Positions 17,815-26,046 of a stretch of DNA of 64,000 nt are shown one piece after another; the stretch's first letter is position 1; every line of letters starts with the position of its first letter. The stretch is from Kribbella flavida DSM 17836 (GTDB taxonomy: Bacteria; Actinomycetota; Actinomycetes; Propionibacteriales; Kribbellaceae). The notes under the pieces are model-generated. The model saw nothing but the letters and a program-made list of their open reading frames with translations. It did no database searches and was not told the origin of the DNA. The stretch is from NCBI RefSeq assembly GCF_000024345.1, contig NC_013729.1:5580001-5644000 (forward strand). The letters run 5' to 3'. A program made the translations under genes and the position numbers.

Positions 17815-17905
17815 CCATTTCCGGGGAGAACCCGCCAAGTGCTGGGTTCACCCCCGGTTTGACCGAGCGATGACCCAGCATTTAGCCGGTTATCCCCGGA
17901 AATGG
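17815..17905. repeat. Dispersed palindromic intergenic element, copy 1
   Basis: Two arms of about 35 bp (17815-17850 and 17871-17905) are inverted, near-identical copies around a 20-bp spacer; the outer 13 bp CCATTTCCGGGGA match perfectly. The core GGGGAGAACCCGCCAAGT (17823-17840) recurs nearly unchanged on the other strand at 42059-42076, so this is a repeat family, not a lone hairpin. It lies upstream of the MDR oxidoreductase gene. Confidence 0.8.
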
Positions 17906-17919
17906 TGCGGGGGGTGGGG

Positions 17920-18513
17920 TCAGTTGAGGTGGAGGGACGGGTCGGGGGTGGTGACGGCGAAGGAGGTGAAGCGGACGGTGAGGCCGGAGCGGGTGGGGGC
18001 GCAGCACATCGGGCCGGCGGCGGCTTCGGCGTCGGGGGCGAGGGGGGCCAGGCGGAGCAAACGCCAGGGTTCGTCCTCGCAGCGGGCGCGCAGGGTGACG
18101 GCGTCGCCGGAGCGGCTGGCGCGCAGGGTGACGTCGCGGCCGGCCCAGTCGGGCACGGGGGCCATCGACCAGTCGGAGCGGCCGTGGGTGACGACGGCGC
18201 CGAGGTGCGGTACGCCGTCGGTGTACTCGACGCCGGCCTTGATCCAGGTCTGCTCGTCGACCCGGATCAGCAGGCCGGCCTGGTCGTACAGTTGCTCGAA
18301 CGCCGCCACGAAGCCGACCTCGATCGCGGCCTCGGTCGGGAAGTCGGTGAGCAGGGCGTGGCCGTCGTCGTGCACGAAGCCGTAGCTGGTGGTCCGCCAG
18401 AAGTCGCTGCCCCCGCGGGCCGTCACCAGCAAGTTGTTGCCGTCAGCAAGTACTGCCTCCGGCTGGTTCAGCCACGCCGCCTCGGACCACTCGATCGCAC
18501 GCCTGTTCTCCAC
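17920..18513 (-). CDS. DUF1349 family protein
   Basis: 197 residues, soluble, no signal peptide. Recognisable features of the DUF1349 beta-sandwich (concanavalin-like) family are the opening around ADGNNLLVTARGGSDFWRTT, then EVGFVAAFEQLYDQAGLLIRVDEQTWIKAGVEY split over residues about 65-100, and the closing VRFTSFAVTTPDPSL. The function of the family is not known; a carbohydrate-binding or enzyme-regulating role has been suggested from the fold. It is transcribed on the minus strand, downstream of malic enzyme but separated from it by a tandem-repeat block, so co-transcription is doubtful. Confidence 0.85.
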   Translation of the reverse strand: MENRRAIEWSEAAWLNQPEAVLADGNNLLVTARGGSDFWRTTSYGFVHDDGHALLTDFPTEAAIEVGFVAAFEQLYDQAGLLIRVDEQTWIKAGVEYTDGVPHLGAVVTHGRSDWSMAPVPDWAGRDVTLRASRSGDAVTLRARCEDEPWRLLRLAPLAPDAEAAAGPMCCAPTRSGLTVRFTSFAVTTPDPSLHLN

Positions 18514-18550
18514 CCGCCAACCCTAACCGGAGCGTGAACAAGAACGCGGG

Positions 18551-18660
18551 ACCTCGGACAGGTCCTGCCCTGTCCGGGGTACCGCGTACCTGTCCGAGGT
18601 CCGGCGTACCTGTCCGAGCCCGCGTACCTGTCCGAGGTCCCGCGTAGCTGTCCCAGGTCC
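18551..18660. repeat. 20-bp direct repeats with an inverted half-copy
   Basis: Copies of CGCGTACCTGTCCGAGGTCC occupy 18583-18602, 18603-18620 (shortened), 18621-18640 and 18641-18660 (three changes). An inverted partial copy, ACCTCGGACAGG, lies at 18551-18562. Transcribed from malic enzyme, the block could fold into alternative hairpins and act as a terminator. Confidence 0.85.
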
Positions 18661-18681
18661 CGGGAGCCGGAGCGCGACGGC

Positions 18682-19899
18682 TCAGGCGCGGGCTACTCCC
18701 TCGCGCTGCGCGGCCGCGGCGACCGCGGCGGCGACGGCCGGGGCGACGCGGGCGTCGAAGGGCGACGGGATGATGTAGTCCGGGCGCAGGTCCTCGGCCG
18801 GGATCAGCTCGGCCAGCGCGTCGGCCGCGGCGAGCTTCATGCCCTCGGTGATCCGGGTGGCGCCGGCGTCGAAGGCGCCGCGGAAGATGCCGGGAAAGGC
18901 CAGCACGTTGTTGATCTGGTTCGGGAAGTCCGACCGGCCGGTGGCGACGACGGCGGCGTACCGGTGGGCCAGGTCGGGGTGGACCTCCGGGTTCGGGTTG
19001 GCGAGCGCGAAGATCATCGCGCCGGGCGCCATCCGGGCGATCGCGTCCTCCGGCACCGTGCCGCCGGAGACGCCGAGGAAGACGTCGGCGCCGTCGAGCG
19101 CGTCCACCAGCCGGCCGGACAGCTGCGCGGTGTTGGTGTCGCGGGCCAGCGACAGCTTCACCGGGTTCAGGTCGGAGCGGTCCTCGTGCAGTACGCCCTT
19201 GCTGTCGACCACGGCGAGGTCACCGACGCCCGCCTGCAGCAGGATCCGCGCGCACGCGACCCCGGCCGCGCCGGCGCCGGAGATCACCACCCGGATGTCC
19301 CCGATCGACTTGCCGGTGACCCGCAGCGCGTTGGTCAGCGCGGCCAGCACCACGACCGCCGTACCGTGCTGGTCGTCGTGGAAGACCGGGATGTCCAGCC
19401 GCTCCTTGAGCCGCCGCTCGATCTCGAAGCAGCGCGGCGCGGAGATGTCCTCCAGGTTGATGCCGCCGAACGTCGGCGCCATCCGGACGACCGTCTCGAC
19501 GAACTCGTCCACGTCGGTGCAGTCCAGCGCGATCGGCACCGAGTCGACGCCGCCGAACTCCTTGAACAGCAGCGCCTTGCCCTCCATCACCGGCAGCGCC
19601 GCCGCCGGGCCGATGTCACCCAGCCCGAGCACAGCGGTCCCGTCGGTGACGACGGCGACCACGTTCGACTTCCACGTGTAGGTGCGGACCAGCGACGGGT
19701 CCTGGTGGATCGCGGTGCAGACCCGGGCGACGCCGGGGGTGTAGGCCATCGACAGGTCGTCGGCGTCGCGGACCTGGATCGACGACGTGACCTCGATCTT
19801 GCCGCCGCGGTGCAGCTCGAAGACGGCGTCACCGGCGTACGGATCGGTGCCGGCAGGATTCACGGCGGACACGGCGGACGGAACAGCTTCGGCAACCAT
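18682..19899 (-). CDS. NAD(P)-dependent malic enzyme
   Basis: 405 residues from the ATG at 19899, with an AGGG box 7 nt upstream. Malic-enzyme motifs: YTPGVARVC near residue 54, [15 protein letters not shown] near 85, the catalytic Lys region [14 protein letters not shown], metal-binding [24 protein letters not shown], and Rossmann motif [16 protein letters not shown]. The short, phosphotransacetylase-free form converts malate to pyruvate and CO2, supplying NADPH or linking the TCA cycle to pyruvate. It appears to be monocistronic, with no operon partners. A repeat block follows the stop. Confidence 0.93.
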   Translation of the reverse strand: MVAEAVPSAVSAVNPAGTDPYAGDAVFELHRGGKIEVTSSIQVRDADDLSMAYTPGVARVCTAIHQDPSLVRTYTWKSNVVAVVTDGTAVLGLGDIGPAAALPVMEGKALLFKEFGGVDSVPIALDCTDVDEFVETVVRMAPTFGGINLEDISAPRCFEIERRLKERLDIPVFHDDQHGTAVVVLAALTNALRVTGKSIGDIRVVISGAGAAGVACARILLQAGVGDLAVVDSKGVLHEDRSDLNPVKLSLARDTNTAQLSGRLVDALDGADVFLGVSGGTVPEDAIARMAPGAMIFALANPNPEVHPDLAHRYAAVVATGRSDFPNQINNVLAFPGIFRGAFDAGATRITEGMKLAAADALAELIPAEDLRPDYIIPSPFDARVAPAVAAAVAAAAQREGVARA

Positions 19900-20214
19900 C
19901 GGAGACCCTTCATCAGCCCGGCGTCGAGCGGGCAGGCGTGTACGGAGCGTGGTACTGAGGTGGCGGTTCGATGAGGGTGCGTCGAACGGCGCCGTTGCCA
20001 GGGGGTCACCCGTCGCTACGAGTAAACCACAGGCAGCACTGGTCTCATCTGTGAGGCCCCCCACAGGGCGACAGGGCAGCCCCAAGACGGTGACGATCGA
20101 GTCTCGGGGCCGGTTACCGGCCGACAGCCGGCTGCCTGCTGTGTCAGGATGCGGAACATCCTGACCGGTAACGTCCGGCGGGAGGACTACGATCAGTGTC
20201 GAGGAGAATTCGCG
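19900..20214. other. 315-bp divergent intergenic region with 5'-UTR hairpin
   Basis: No coding sequence is visible. It separates malic enzyme (minus) from the amino-acid ABC operon (plus). A perfect 9-bp hairpin, GTCAGGATG/CATCCTGAC with a 5-nt loop (20143-20165), lies about 50 nt before the binding-protein start and would be in its leader RNA. No known riboswitch class was recognised. Confidence 0.5.
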
Positions 20215-21078
20215 ATGAACGCGACCAACACAGGCTCCACCCGCCGCCGGCGCCGCGGCGCGGCCGTCACCGCTGCGGTCGCCGCGCTCGTGCTCGCCCT
20301 TTCCGCCTGTGGCAGCGACGAACCGGGCAGCGGTGGTAGCGGCGGCAGTGAGGACAAGGCCGCGGCCGCCGGGATCACCCTGGTGAAGCCGGGCAAGCTG
20401 ACTGTCTGCACGCACCTGCCGTACAAGCCCTTCCAGTACAAGGAGGGCACCAAGGTGGTCGGCTTCGACGTCGACCTGCTGGACCTGCTCGCCAACGATC
20501 TCGGGATCGAGCAGGAGGTGGTCAACATCGAGTGGGCGCAGGTCACCTCCGGCGCCGCGTTCAAGGCCCGCAAGTGCGACATGGGCATGGGCGCGATGAC
20601 GATCACCCCGGAGCGGCAGGCCGCGATCAGCATCACCGCGCCGTACATGAACGCCTCGCAGGTGCTGCTGGTGAAGAAGGACGCGCCGTACAAGTCGCTG
20701 GCCGACCTGAAGGGCAAGAAGGTCGGCGTCCAGGCCGACACCACCGGCAAGGACTTCGCCGACAAGCAGTCCAAGGTGCACGGGTTCGAGGTGCTCACGT
20801 TCAGCGACCTCGCGCTGCAGGGCAACAACCTCAAGTCCGGCCGGGTCGATGCCGCGATCAACGACAACGGCGTGCTCTACGACTTCGTCAAGGCCAACCC
20901 GGACACCGCGGTGGTGACCGAGTTCGACACCGGCGAGCAGTACGGCTTCGCCGCGCTGAAGGACGGCAGCGGCCCGAAGCTGGTGGAGAAGTTCAACACG
21001 CTGCTGGCGCAGGCCAAGACCGACGGCAAGTACGACGAGATCTACAAGCGGTGGTTCGGAGTTGAGCCGAAGAAGTGA
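20215..21078 (+). CDS. Polar amino-acid ABC transporter substrate-binding lipoprotein
   Basis: 287 residues from the ATG at 20215, with GAGGAG 8 nt upstream. An Arg-rich n-region and hydrophobic stretch lead to the lipobox LALSACGS, so the mature protein is lipid-anchored outside the membrane. A Gly/Ser linker follows, then a family 3 periplasmic-binding fold: LTVCTHLPYKPFQYKEG, VGFDVDLLDLLANDLG, MGMGAMTITPERQ, KKVGVQADTTGKDFA. Family 3 proteins bind glutamate, glutamine, cystine or basic amino acids; the ligand is not fixed here. First gene of a three-gene operon in which all starts overlap the previous stop. Confidence 0.93.
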   Translation: MNATNTGSTRRRRRGAAVTAAVAALVLALSACGSDEPGSGGSGGSEDKAAAAGITLVKPGKLTVCTHLPYKPFQYKEGTKVVGFDVDLLDLLANDLGIEQEVVNIEWAQVTSGAAFKARKCDMGMGAMTITPERQAAISITAPYMNASQVLLVKKDAPYKSLADLKGKKVGVQADTTGKDFADKQSKVHGFEVLTFSDLALQGNNLKSGRVDAAINDNGVLYDFVKANPDTAVVTEFDTGEQYGFAALKDGSGPKLVEKFNTLLAQAKTDGKYDEIYKRWFGVEPKK

Positions 21079-21896
21079 GCGCGCCCCACGACACCGTTGA
21101 ACGCAAGGGACTGAGCCCGCGGCAGCGGGCTCGGCGTTCCCGGTTGATCCAGTACGCGATCCTGGTCCTGCTGGTCGCCTTCGCGGCGGTCAGCGCGGAC
21201 TGGGGCCAGATCGGCACGGTGTTCTTCGAGCCCAAGTTCATCGAGGCCGCCTTCCGTGACGGCCTGCTGTCGGCGCTGGTGAAGACGCTGGAGTACACCG
21301 CCGGCGCGTTCGTGATCGGCCTGATCGGTGGCACCCTGCTGGCCCTGATGCGGCTGAGCAGCGTCGGCCCGTACCGGTGGATCGCAACCGCCTACATCGA
21401 GTTCTTCCGTGGCCTGCCGGCCATCGTGGTGTTCATCGCGTTCAGCCTGCTGCCGCTGGCGTTCGAGGGGATGCGGATCCCGTTCGACCCGTACGGCGTG
21501 GTCTGGCTGGCGCTCGGCATCGTCGCCGCGGCGTACATGGCCGAGGTGATCCGGGCCGGCATCCAGGCGGTGCCGAAGGGGCAGGTCGAGGCGGCCCGCT
21601 CGCTCGGCATGCCGCCGGGACTGGCGACCCGCAAGATCGTGCTGCCGCAGGCGTTCCGGATCGTGCTGCCGCCGCTGACCAACGACCTGATCCTGCTGGT
21701 GAAGGACTCCTCGCTGGTCTTCATCATCGGCACCAGCGCGACGGCGTACGAGCTGACCGGGTTCGGCCGGGAGCTGGCCAACACCTACGCCAACCTGACG
21801 CCCCTGGTCACGGCCGGGTTCTGCTACCTGCTGATCACCCTGCCGCTGGGCCTGCTGGTCCGCCGGCTCGAGTCGAAGGCTGCGAGGACGCGCTGA
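21075..21896 (+). CDS. Polar amino-acid ABC transporter permease (HisM/GlnP type)
   Basis: 273 residues. The GTG start overlaps the stop of the binding protein (GTGA). About five to six membrane helices, with the EAA loop that contacts the ATPase as [18 protein letters not shown] and [31 protein letters not shown] and [14 protein letters not shown] are typical of the HisM/GlnP/ArtQ permease family. Only one permease gene is present, so the channel is probably a homodimer. It overlaps the ATPase gene by a single base (TGATG). Confidence 0.93.
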   Translation: MSAPHDTVERKGLSPRQRARRSRLIQYAILVLLVAFAAVSADWGQIGTVFFEPKFIEAAFRDGLLSALVKTLEYTAGAFVIGLIGGTLLALMRLSSVGPYRWIATAYIEFFRGLPAIVVFIAFSLLPLAFEGMRIPFDPYGVVWLALGIVAAAYMAEVIRAGIQAVPKGQVEAARSLGMPPGLATRKIVLPQAFRIVLPPLTNDLILLVKDSSLVFIIGTSATAYELTGFGRELANTYANLTPLVTAGFCYLLITLPLGLLVRRLESKAARTR

Positions 21897-22681
21897 TGAC
21901 CGTTCAAGATTCCTTGCCCACCTCACCGTCGCGGGTGGTGGAGATCAAGAACCTGCACAAGTCGTTCGGCAGCAACCACGTCCTGCGCGGCATCGACTTC
22001 ACCGTCGAGCAGGGCGAGGTGGTCTGCGTGATCGGCCCGTCCGGCTCGGGCAAGTCGACGTTGCTGCGCTGCGTCAACCTGCTGGAGATGCCGCAGGAGG
22101 GCCAGGTGATCGTCCGCGGTGAGGACCTCACCGATCCGGACTGCCACCTGGACGCGGCCCGGCAGCAGATCGGCATGGTGTTCCAGCAGTTCAACCTGTT
22201 CCCGCACCTGTCGGTGCTGGCGAACTGCACGGTCGCGCAGACCACCGTGCTGAAACGCAAGGCGTCCGAGGCCGACCAGATCGCCCGGGCGAACCTGGCC
22301 CGGGTCGGCCTGAACGACAAGATCACCGCCTACCCGGCGCAACTGTCCGGCGGGCAGCAGCAGCGGGTGGCGATCGCCCGGGCGCTGTCGATGGACCCGG
22401 CGCTGATGCTGTTCGACGAACCGACCTCGGCGCTCGACCCGGAACTGGTCGGCGACGTGCTGACGGTGATGCGCAAGCTCGCCCTGGACGGCATGACGAT
22501 GCTGGTCGTCACCCACGAGATGGCCTTCGCCCGCGAGGTCGCGGACCGGGTCGTCTTCATGGACGGCGGCGTCATCGTCGAGCAGGGTTCACCGGAGGAC
22601 GTGATCGGCAACCCGACCCAGGAGCGCACCCAGAACTTCCTGCGCCGGGTGCTCAACCCGACCCACGTCGAGCCGACCTGA
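21896..22681 (+). CDS. Polar amino-acid ABC transporter ATP-binding protein
   Basis: 261 residues from the ATG at 21896. Walker [15 protein letters not shown]-loop [16 protein letters not shown], signature [15 protein letters not shown], Walker [15 protein letters not shown], switch His in [15 protein letters not shown]. This is the GlnQ/HisP family. The stop codon TGA lies within the first copy of a 17-bp tandem repeat, and a strong hairpin follows at 22755-22787. Confidence 0.94.
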   Translation: MTVQDSLPTSPSRVVEIKNLHKSFGSNHVLRGIDFTVEQGEVVCVIGPSGSGKSTLLRCVNLLEMPQEGQVIVRGEDLTDPDCHLDAARQQIGMVFQQFNLFPHLSVLANCTVAQTTVLKRKASEADQIARANLARVGLNDKITAYPAQLSGGQQQRVAIARALSMDPALMLFDEPTSALDPELVGDVLTVMRKLALDGMTMLVVTHEMAFAREVADRVVFMDGGVIVEQGSPEDVIGNPTQERTQNFLRRVLNPTHVEPT

Positions 22682-22747
22682 CCGGTCGAGGCGACTGACC
22701 GGTCGAGCCGACTGACCGGTCGAGCCGACTGACCGGTCGAGACGACG
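22680..22747. repeat. 17-bp tandem repeat, four copies
   Basis: GACCGGTCGAGCCGACT occurs at 22680-22696 (one change), 22697-22713, 22714-22730 and 22731-22747 (diverged end). Each copy contains the palindrome ACCGGT. The first copy supplies the stop codon of the ABC ATPase gene. Confidence 0.93.
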
Positions 22748-22754
22748 AACGCGA

Positions 22755-22787
22755 CGAGGCCGGCTCCGCACGGTGGAGCCGGCCTCG
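22755..22787 (+). terminator. Terminator-like hairpin after the amino-acid ABC operon
   Basis: Perfect 13-bp stem CGAGGCCGGCTCC (22755-22767) paired with 22775-22787 around a 7-nt loop. There is no T-run after it, as is common in high-GC actinomycetes. Confidence 0.7.
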
Positions 22788-22823
22788 CTGCGTCTCGGCG
22801 CGACGGTAGAGCCGAACTCCGAC

Positions 22824-22896
22824 GGGTTGACCCACCCGGTCCATGGTTGGCCCGCGAGAATTCGGTGGGCCAACCATGCGTCTGGTGGGTCAACCC
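22824..22896. repeat. Bipartite 73-bp inverted repeat
   Basis: Two nested perfect stems: GGGTTGACCCACC (22824-22836) with 22884-22896, and CATGGTTGGCCC (22842-22853) with 22867-22878. They are separated by symmetric 5-nt internal loops and closed by a 13-nt loop. It lies between the convergent ABC operon and the NEW3-domain gene. Confidence 0.9.
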
Positions 22897-23007
22897 CTGA
22901 GAGGTCGTGGGCCGAGCGGCGGTCAGTACGCCGTCTGCTTGGACGGCCCCAGCCGGACCGGGCGGGCGCTCCGGTCCCGCCAGCGTGCGCGGGACCGGAG
23001 CGTCAGG

Positions 23008-23970
23008 TCAGCCCGCTGTCGCGAGGGCGAAGACGTGCAGGCTGCCGGTGGACGGCAGCGTGACCAGGTCGACGGTCTTGGCCGGGTCGAGCGGCACCGA
23101 GTTGGCGAACAGCCGGTACTTGTACTCCGCGTTGGCGTAGCCGGCCGGGGTGTTGCGGCCGTCGGTGGCGACCACCTGGGTGGCGCCGTGCGCGCCGGCG
23201 TCCTGGAACGACCAGTTCGGGAAGCCGAACGAGCCGGTGGACGACGTGCCGTCGGTGTACCAGACCGTCACCGAGCCGACCGCGGACAGACTCGACCCGG
23301 CGCCGAGCAGGACGAGTCGCTGCCCCTGGCCGGAGAACTCGATCGTCTGGCCGCCGCCGGCCGCGTTGTCCTTGGTCCCCGCCGCCGCGTCCGGCCACTT
23401 CAGCGTTGCGCCGAGCGCCGTCACGGTCGCACCGGGACTCACCCCGGCCGCCGCCAGCCGCTGCGCCGAGAAGCTGTTGCCCTCGCCGTCGAAGTTGCCG
23501 GGCGCCGGGTTCGACTCGTTCGTCACGCCGACGTTGTTGAAGGCGGCGGCCAGGTTCGGCAGCGGCGTACCGGAGCGTTGCGAGCGGGTGCCGACCGCTG
23601 CACCGCCGGAGTACGTCGCGGTGGCGGTGAAGGTCCGGATCGTGAAGCCGGACCGCGGCGCCGGGACCCGGATCTGGAAGTCGAGCACGACCGAGCCGCC
23701 GGGCTTGACGGCGTCCCTGACCGTGCGCGACTCCGGGTAGACGGTCCAGCCGACCGGCCCGCGGAAGGTGACCGCGAGCTTGGACAGCCGGGTGGCGGTG
23801 CGGTTGGTGACGGTCACCTTGACCGTCGAGATGACCGGCCCGGCGAGGTCGACCTCGGAGATGCCGACCTCGACCTGACCGGTGGCCGTCTCGGCGGCGT
23901 GGGCGGCCTGCGGGACGGTGAGCGCGGCGGCCAGCGTCGCCAGCGCGCAGAACTTCGCGAACAGTTTCAT
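23008..23970 (-). CDS. Secreted NEW3/NPCBM-type carbohydrate-binding protein
   Basis: 320 residues with a Sec signal peptide, cleavage expected after HAA (MKLFAKFCALATLAAALTVP start). Residues about 28-130 resemble the NEW3 domain linked to alpha-galactosidases (VKVTVTNRTATRLSKLAV, VKPGGSVVLDFQIRVP). Residues about 140-320 resemble the beta-rich tail found at the C-terminus of many actinomycete glycosidases (AAFNNVGVTNESNPAPGNFD, TLKWPDAAAGTKDN). No catalytic domain is present, so this is an isolated binding or accessory module. It is the second gene after a GH109-like oxidoreductase-fold enzyme, with a 19-bp gap. Confidence 0.82.
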   Translation of the reverse strand: MKLFAKFCALATLAAALTVPQAAHAAETATGQVEVGISEVDLAGPVISTVKVTVTNRTATRLSKLAVTFRGPVGWTVYPESRTVRDAVKPGGSVVLDFQIRVPAPRSGFTIRTFTATATYSGGAAVGTRSQRSGTPLPNLAAAFNNVGVTNESNPAPGNFDGEGNSFSAQRLAAAGVSPGATVTALGATLKWPDAAAGTKDNAAGGGQTIEFSGQGQRLVLLGAGSSLSAVGSVTVWYTDGTSSTGSFGFPNWSFQDAGAHGATQVVATDGRNTPAGYANAEYKYRLFANSVPLDPAKTVDLVTLPSTGSLHVFALATAG

Positions 23971-23989
23971 CGAATCGCTCCTGGTGAGG

Positions 23990-25432
23990 TCAGCCGACCG
24001 GCGGCATGTCGGTCTCGCGGGAGTCCAGCCCCAGCCGCAGCTGGGCCCAGCGGCCGCGGGTGAAGTCGGGCACCTCGACCGGCTGCCCGTCGCGCTTCAG
24101 CGACTCGACGCTCAGCGGCACCGGCGAGCACCACGCGGCCGAGTCGTACACGTCGATGTCGGGCACCAGCCCGGCCCGCATCTGCTGCACGATGCGCCAC
24201 TGCAGCACGTAGTCCATGCCGCCGTGGCCGCCGTTGTTGGCCGCGTCGTCGCCGATCTTCTTCCACAGCCAGTGGTCGAACTCCTGCCGGTACGGCGCGA
24301 AGTCCCGCCAGGAGTGGCCGCCGTGGTCGGGCTCCAGGTAGATCCGGCCGCCGGTGCTGCCGACCGGCACGTAGTCCTCGAATATGCCGCGGCTGCCGGC
24401 CAGGCTGTTGATCCGGCTGTACGGCCGGGGCGAGCTGACGTCGTGCTCGGCCCGGACGATCCGGCCCTTGGCCGTCTCCAGCAAACAGGTGACCAGGTCG
24501 CCGTTGATGTACTTCTCGTTCCACGACGGGTGGGTCTTCGGGATGTGCCGCTCGCGGTAGTCGGCCAGGCCCTTCGGCGCGGTGGCTGTCGCCCGCAGGG
24601 TGGTGAAGCGGTCGCCGCGGTTGATGTCCATCGCGGCGGCGATCGGCGCCAGGCCGTGCATCGCGTAGAAGCTGGCCGTACTGCGGGTGTGCCACTTCCG
24701 GCGCCACGCGTCGGTGTAGTAGGTGTCGCTGAACAGCAGCTCCCGCAGGTCGTGCAGGTAGCCGCCGTGCCCGTTGGTGATGTCGCCGAACAGGCCCTCG
24801 TGCGCCATCTTGAGCATGGCCAGCTCGTTGCGGCCGTAGCTGCAGTTCTCCATCAGCCACAGGTGCTTGCGAGTCCGCTCGGAGGTGTCGACCAGGTCCC
24901 AGAGCTGCTTGAGCTCGGTGGCGATCGGCAGCTCGACGCCGACGTGCTTGCCGCTGAGCAGCGCGGCCTTGCCCTGCTCGTAGTGGAACTCCCAGGGCGT
25001 GGCGATGTAGACGAGGTCCACGTCGCTGCTGCGGACCAGCTCCTTGTACGACGCGGCCGAGCCGCCGTACTGGGTGGGGCGGGGTTTGCCGAGCTGGACG
25101 AGCTTGTCGGCGGCGGCCTTGGCCCGGTCGGCGCGGATGTCGCAGACGGCGGTGACGACGGCGCCCGGCACGGCGGCCCAGCCGGCGAGCATGCCGGCGC
25201 CCCGGTTGCCGAGCCCGATCAGGCCGATCCGGACGGTCTCGTGCTCCTCGAACGGCACGTCGACCATCGAGCGCTGGTTGGTACGCCGGGCCGGCGCGGC
25301 GGCTCCGGCCGGTGCGGTGCCGGCAGTACCGGCGGTGGTGCCGGCAGCGGCCGGGCCGGCGGCACCGGCGGCGGCCAGGACGCCGGCGACTCCGGCGCCG
25401 AGCACGGTCCGGCGTGAGCTGGTGGGGTTCAC
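23990..25432 (-). CDS. Tat-exported Gfo/Idh/MocA-fold protein, GH109-like glycosidase
   Basis: 480 residues from a GTG at 25432 with AGGAG 6 nt upstream. The N-terminus SSRRTVLGAGVAG is a twin-arginine signal, followed by an Ala/Gly-rich region. The Rossmann part has IGLIGLGNRGAGMLAGWA and YIATPWEFHYEQGKAALL. Later ENCSYGRNELAMLKMAHEG, HGGYLHDLR and NNGGHGGMDYVL match my memory of GH109 enzymes (alpha-N-acetylgalactosaminidases that use a tightly bound NAD+). Export by Tat fits a protein folded with its cofactor before secretion. It is followed by a secreted sugar-binding module gene, supporting an extracellular glycan role. A plain NAD-dependent dehydrogenase remains possible. Confidence 0.82.
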   Translation of the reverse strand: MNPTSSRRTVLGAGVAGVLAAAGAAGPAAAGTTAGTAGTAPAGAAAPARRTNQRSMVDVPFEEHETVRIGLIGLGNRGAGMLAGWAAVPGAVVTAVCDIRADRAKAAADKLVQLGKPRPTQYGGSAASYKELVRSSDVDLVYIATPWEFHYEQGKAALLSGKHVGVELPIATELKQLWDLVDTSERTRKHLWLMENCSYGRNELAMLKMAHEGLFGDITNGHGGYLHDLRELLFSDTYYTDAWRRKWHTRSTASFYAMHGLAPIAAAMDINRGDRFTTLRATATAPKGLADYRERHIPKTHPSWNEKYINGDLVTCLLETAKGRIVRAEHDVSSPRPYSRINSLAGSRGIFEDYVPVGSTGGRIYLEPDHGGHSWRDFAPYRQEFDHWLWKKIGDDAANNGGHGGMDYVLQWRIVQQMRAGLVPDIDVYDSAAWCSPVPLSVESLKRDGQPVEVPDFTRGRWAQLRLGLDSRETDMPPVG

Positions 25433-25653
25433 GGTGGGCTCCTGTTCGTCGGGCGGACGAGGGACCGGCACGAGTCACGATCCCAGAAGTGCGCGATAGT
25501 GCTCGATATCTGACCATGCACCACAGCTACACGCAATACCTGGACGCGGTTCCGATCGATCCGGGGTCGTGGTGCAATGCCGGGACGCAGCAGGGAAGAT
25601 GTACGCGGTGGGCCGACCGCCCAGCAGATCAGCCCGCCAGGGAGGCAACAACA

Positions 25654-26046
25654 GTGAGCAGCACCGGACGAGCCGCCGAGGTCCGCCTCAGCATCCCCGC
25701 GGACAGCGCCTACATCGCCGTACCGCGGTCGGTGGTCGGCAATCTCGCGGCCCGCAACGACTTCACCGTGGACGCGATCGACGACCTGCGGATCGCCGTC
25801 GACGAGGCCTGCGCGCTGCTGCTCCCGCACGCCACCGACGGGGTGCTGGACTGCGTCTTCTCGATCGACCCGCCGCAGCTGACCGTGCGCACCACCGCGA
25901 CCGTGCCGGCCGGCTGGGTGCCGGACACCGACTCGTTCGGCTGGACCGTGCTGACCGCGCTGGTGGAGGCCGCCGGCGCCGAGACCGTGGACGGACGGCT
26001 GACGATCTCGCTCACGGCGTCGGCCACCGCCTCGGAGAAGGCGTGA
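25654..26046 (+). CDS. RsbW/UsfX-like anti-sigma factor (serine-kinase fold)
   Basis: 130 residues from a GTG at 25654 with GGGAGG upstream. The fold is the GHKL ATPase of RsbW/SpoIIAB: VVGNLAARNDFTVDAIDD followed by LRIAVDEACALLLPHA as the N-box helix. The glycine-rich ATP lid is weak, as in several actinobacterial RsbW homologues. It overlaps the sigma gene downstream (GTGA), so it is almost certainly the dedicated anti-sigma factor that holds that sigma inactive until an anti-anti-sigma factor releases it. No anti-anti-sigma gene is visible in this window. Confidence 0.87.
   Translation: MSSTGRAAEVRLSIPADSAYIAVPRSVVGNLAARNDFTVDAIDDLRIAVDEACALLLPHATDGVLDCVFSIDPPQLTVRTTATVPAGWVPDTDSFGWTVLTALVEAAGAETVDGRLTISLTASATASEKA

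Noticed and set aside
20143-20165. Known amino-acid riboswitch
   Set aside because: Only one short hairpin is visible, with no lysine, glycine or glutamine riboswitch core.
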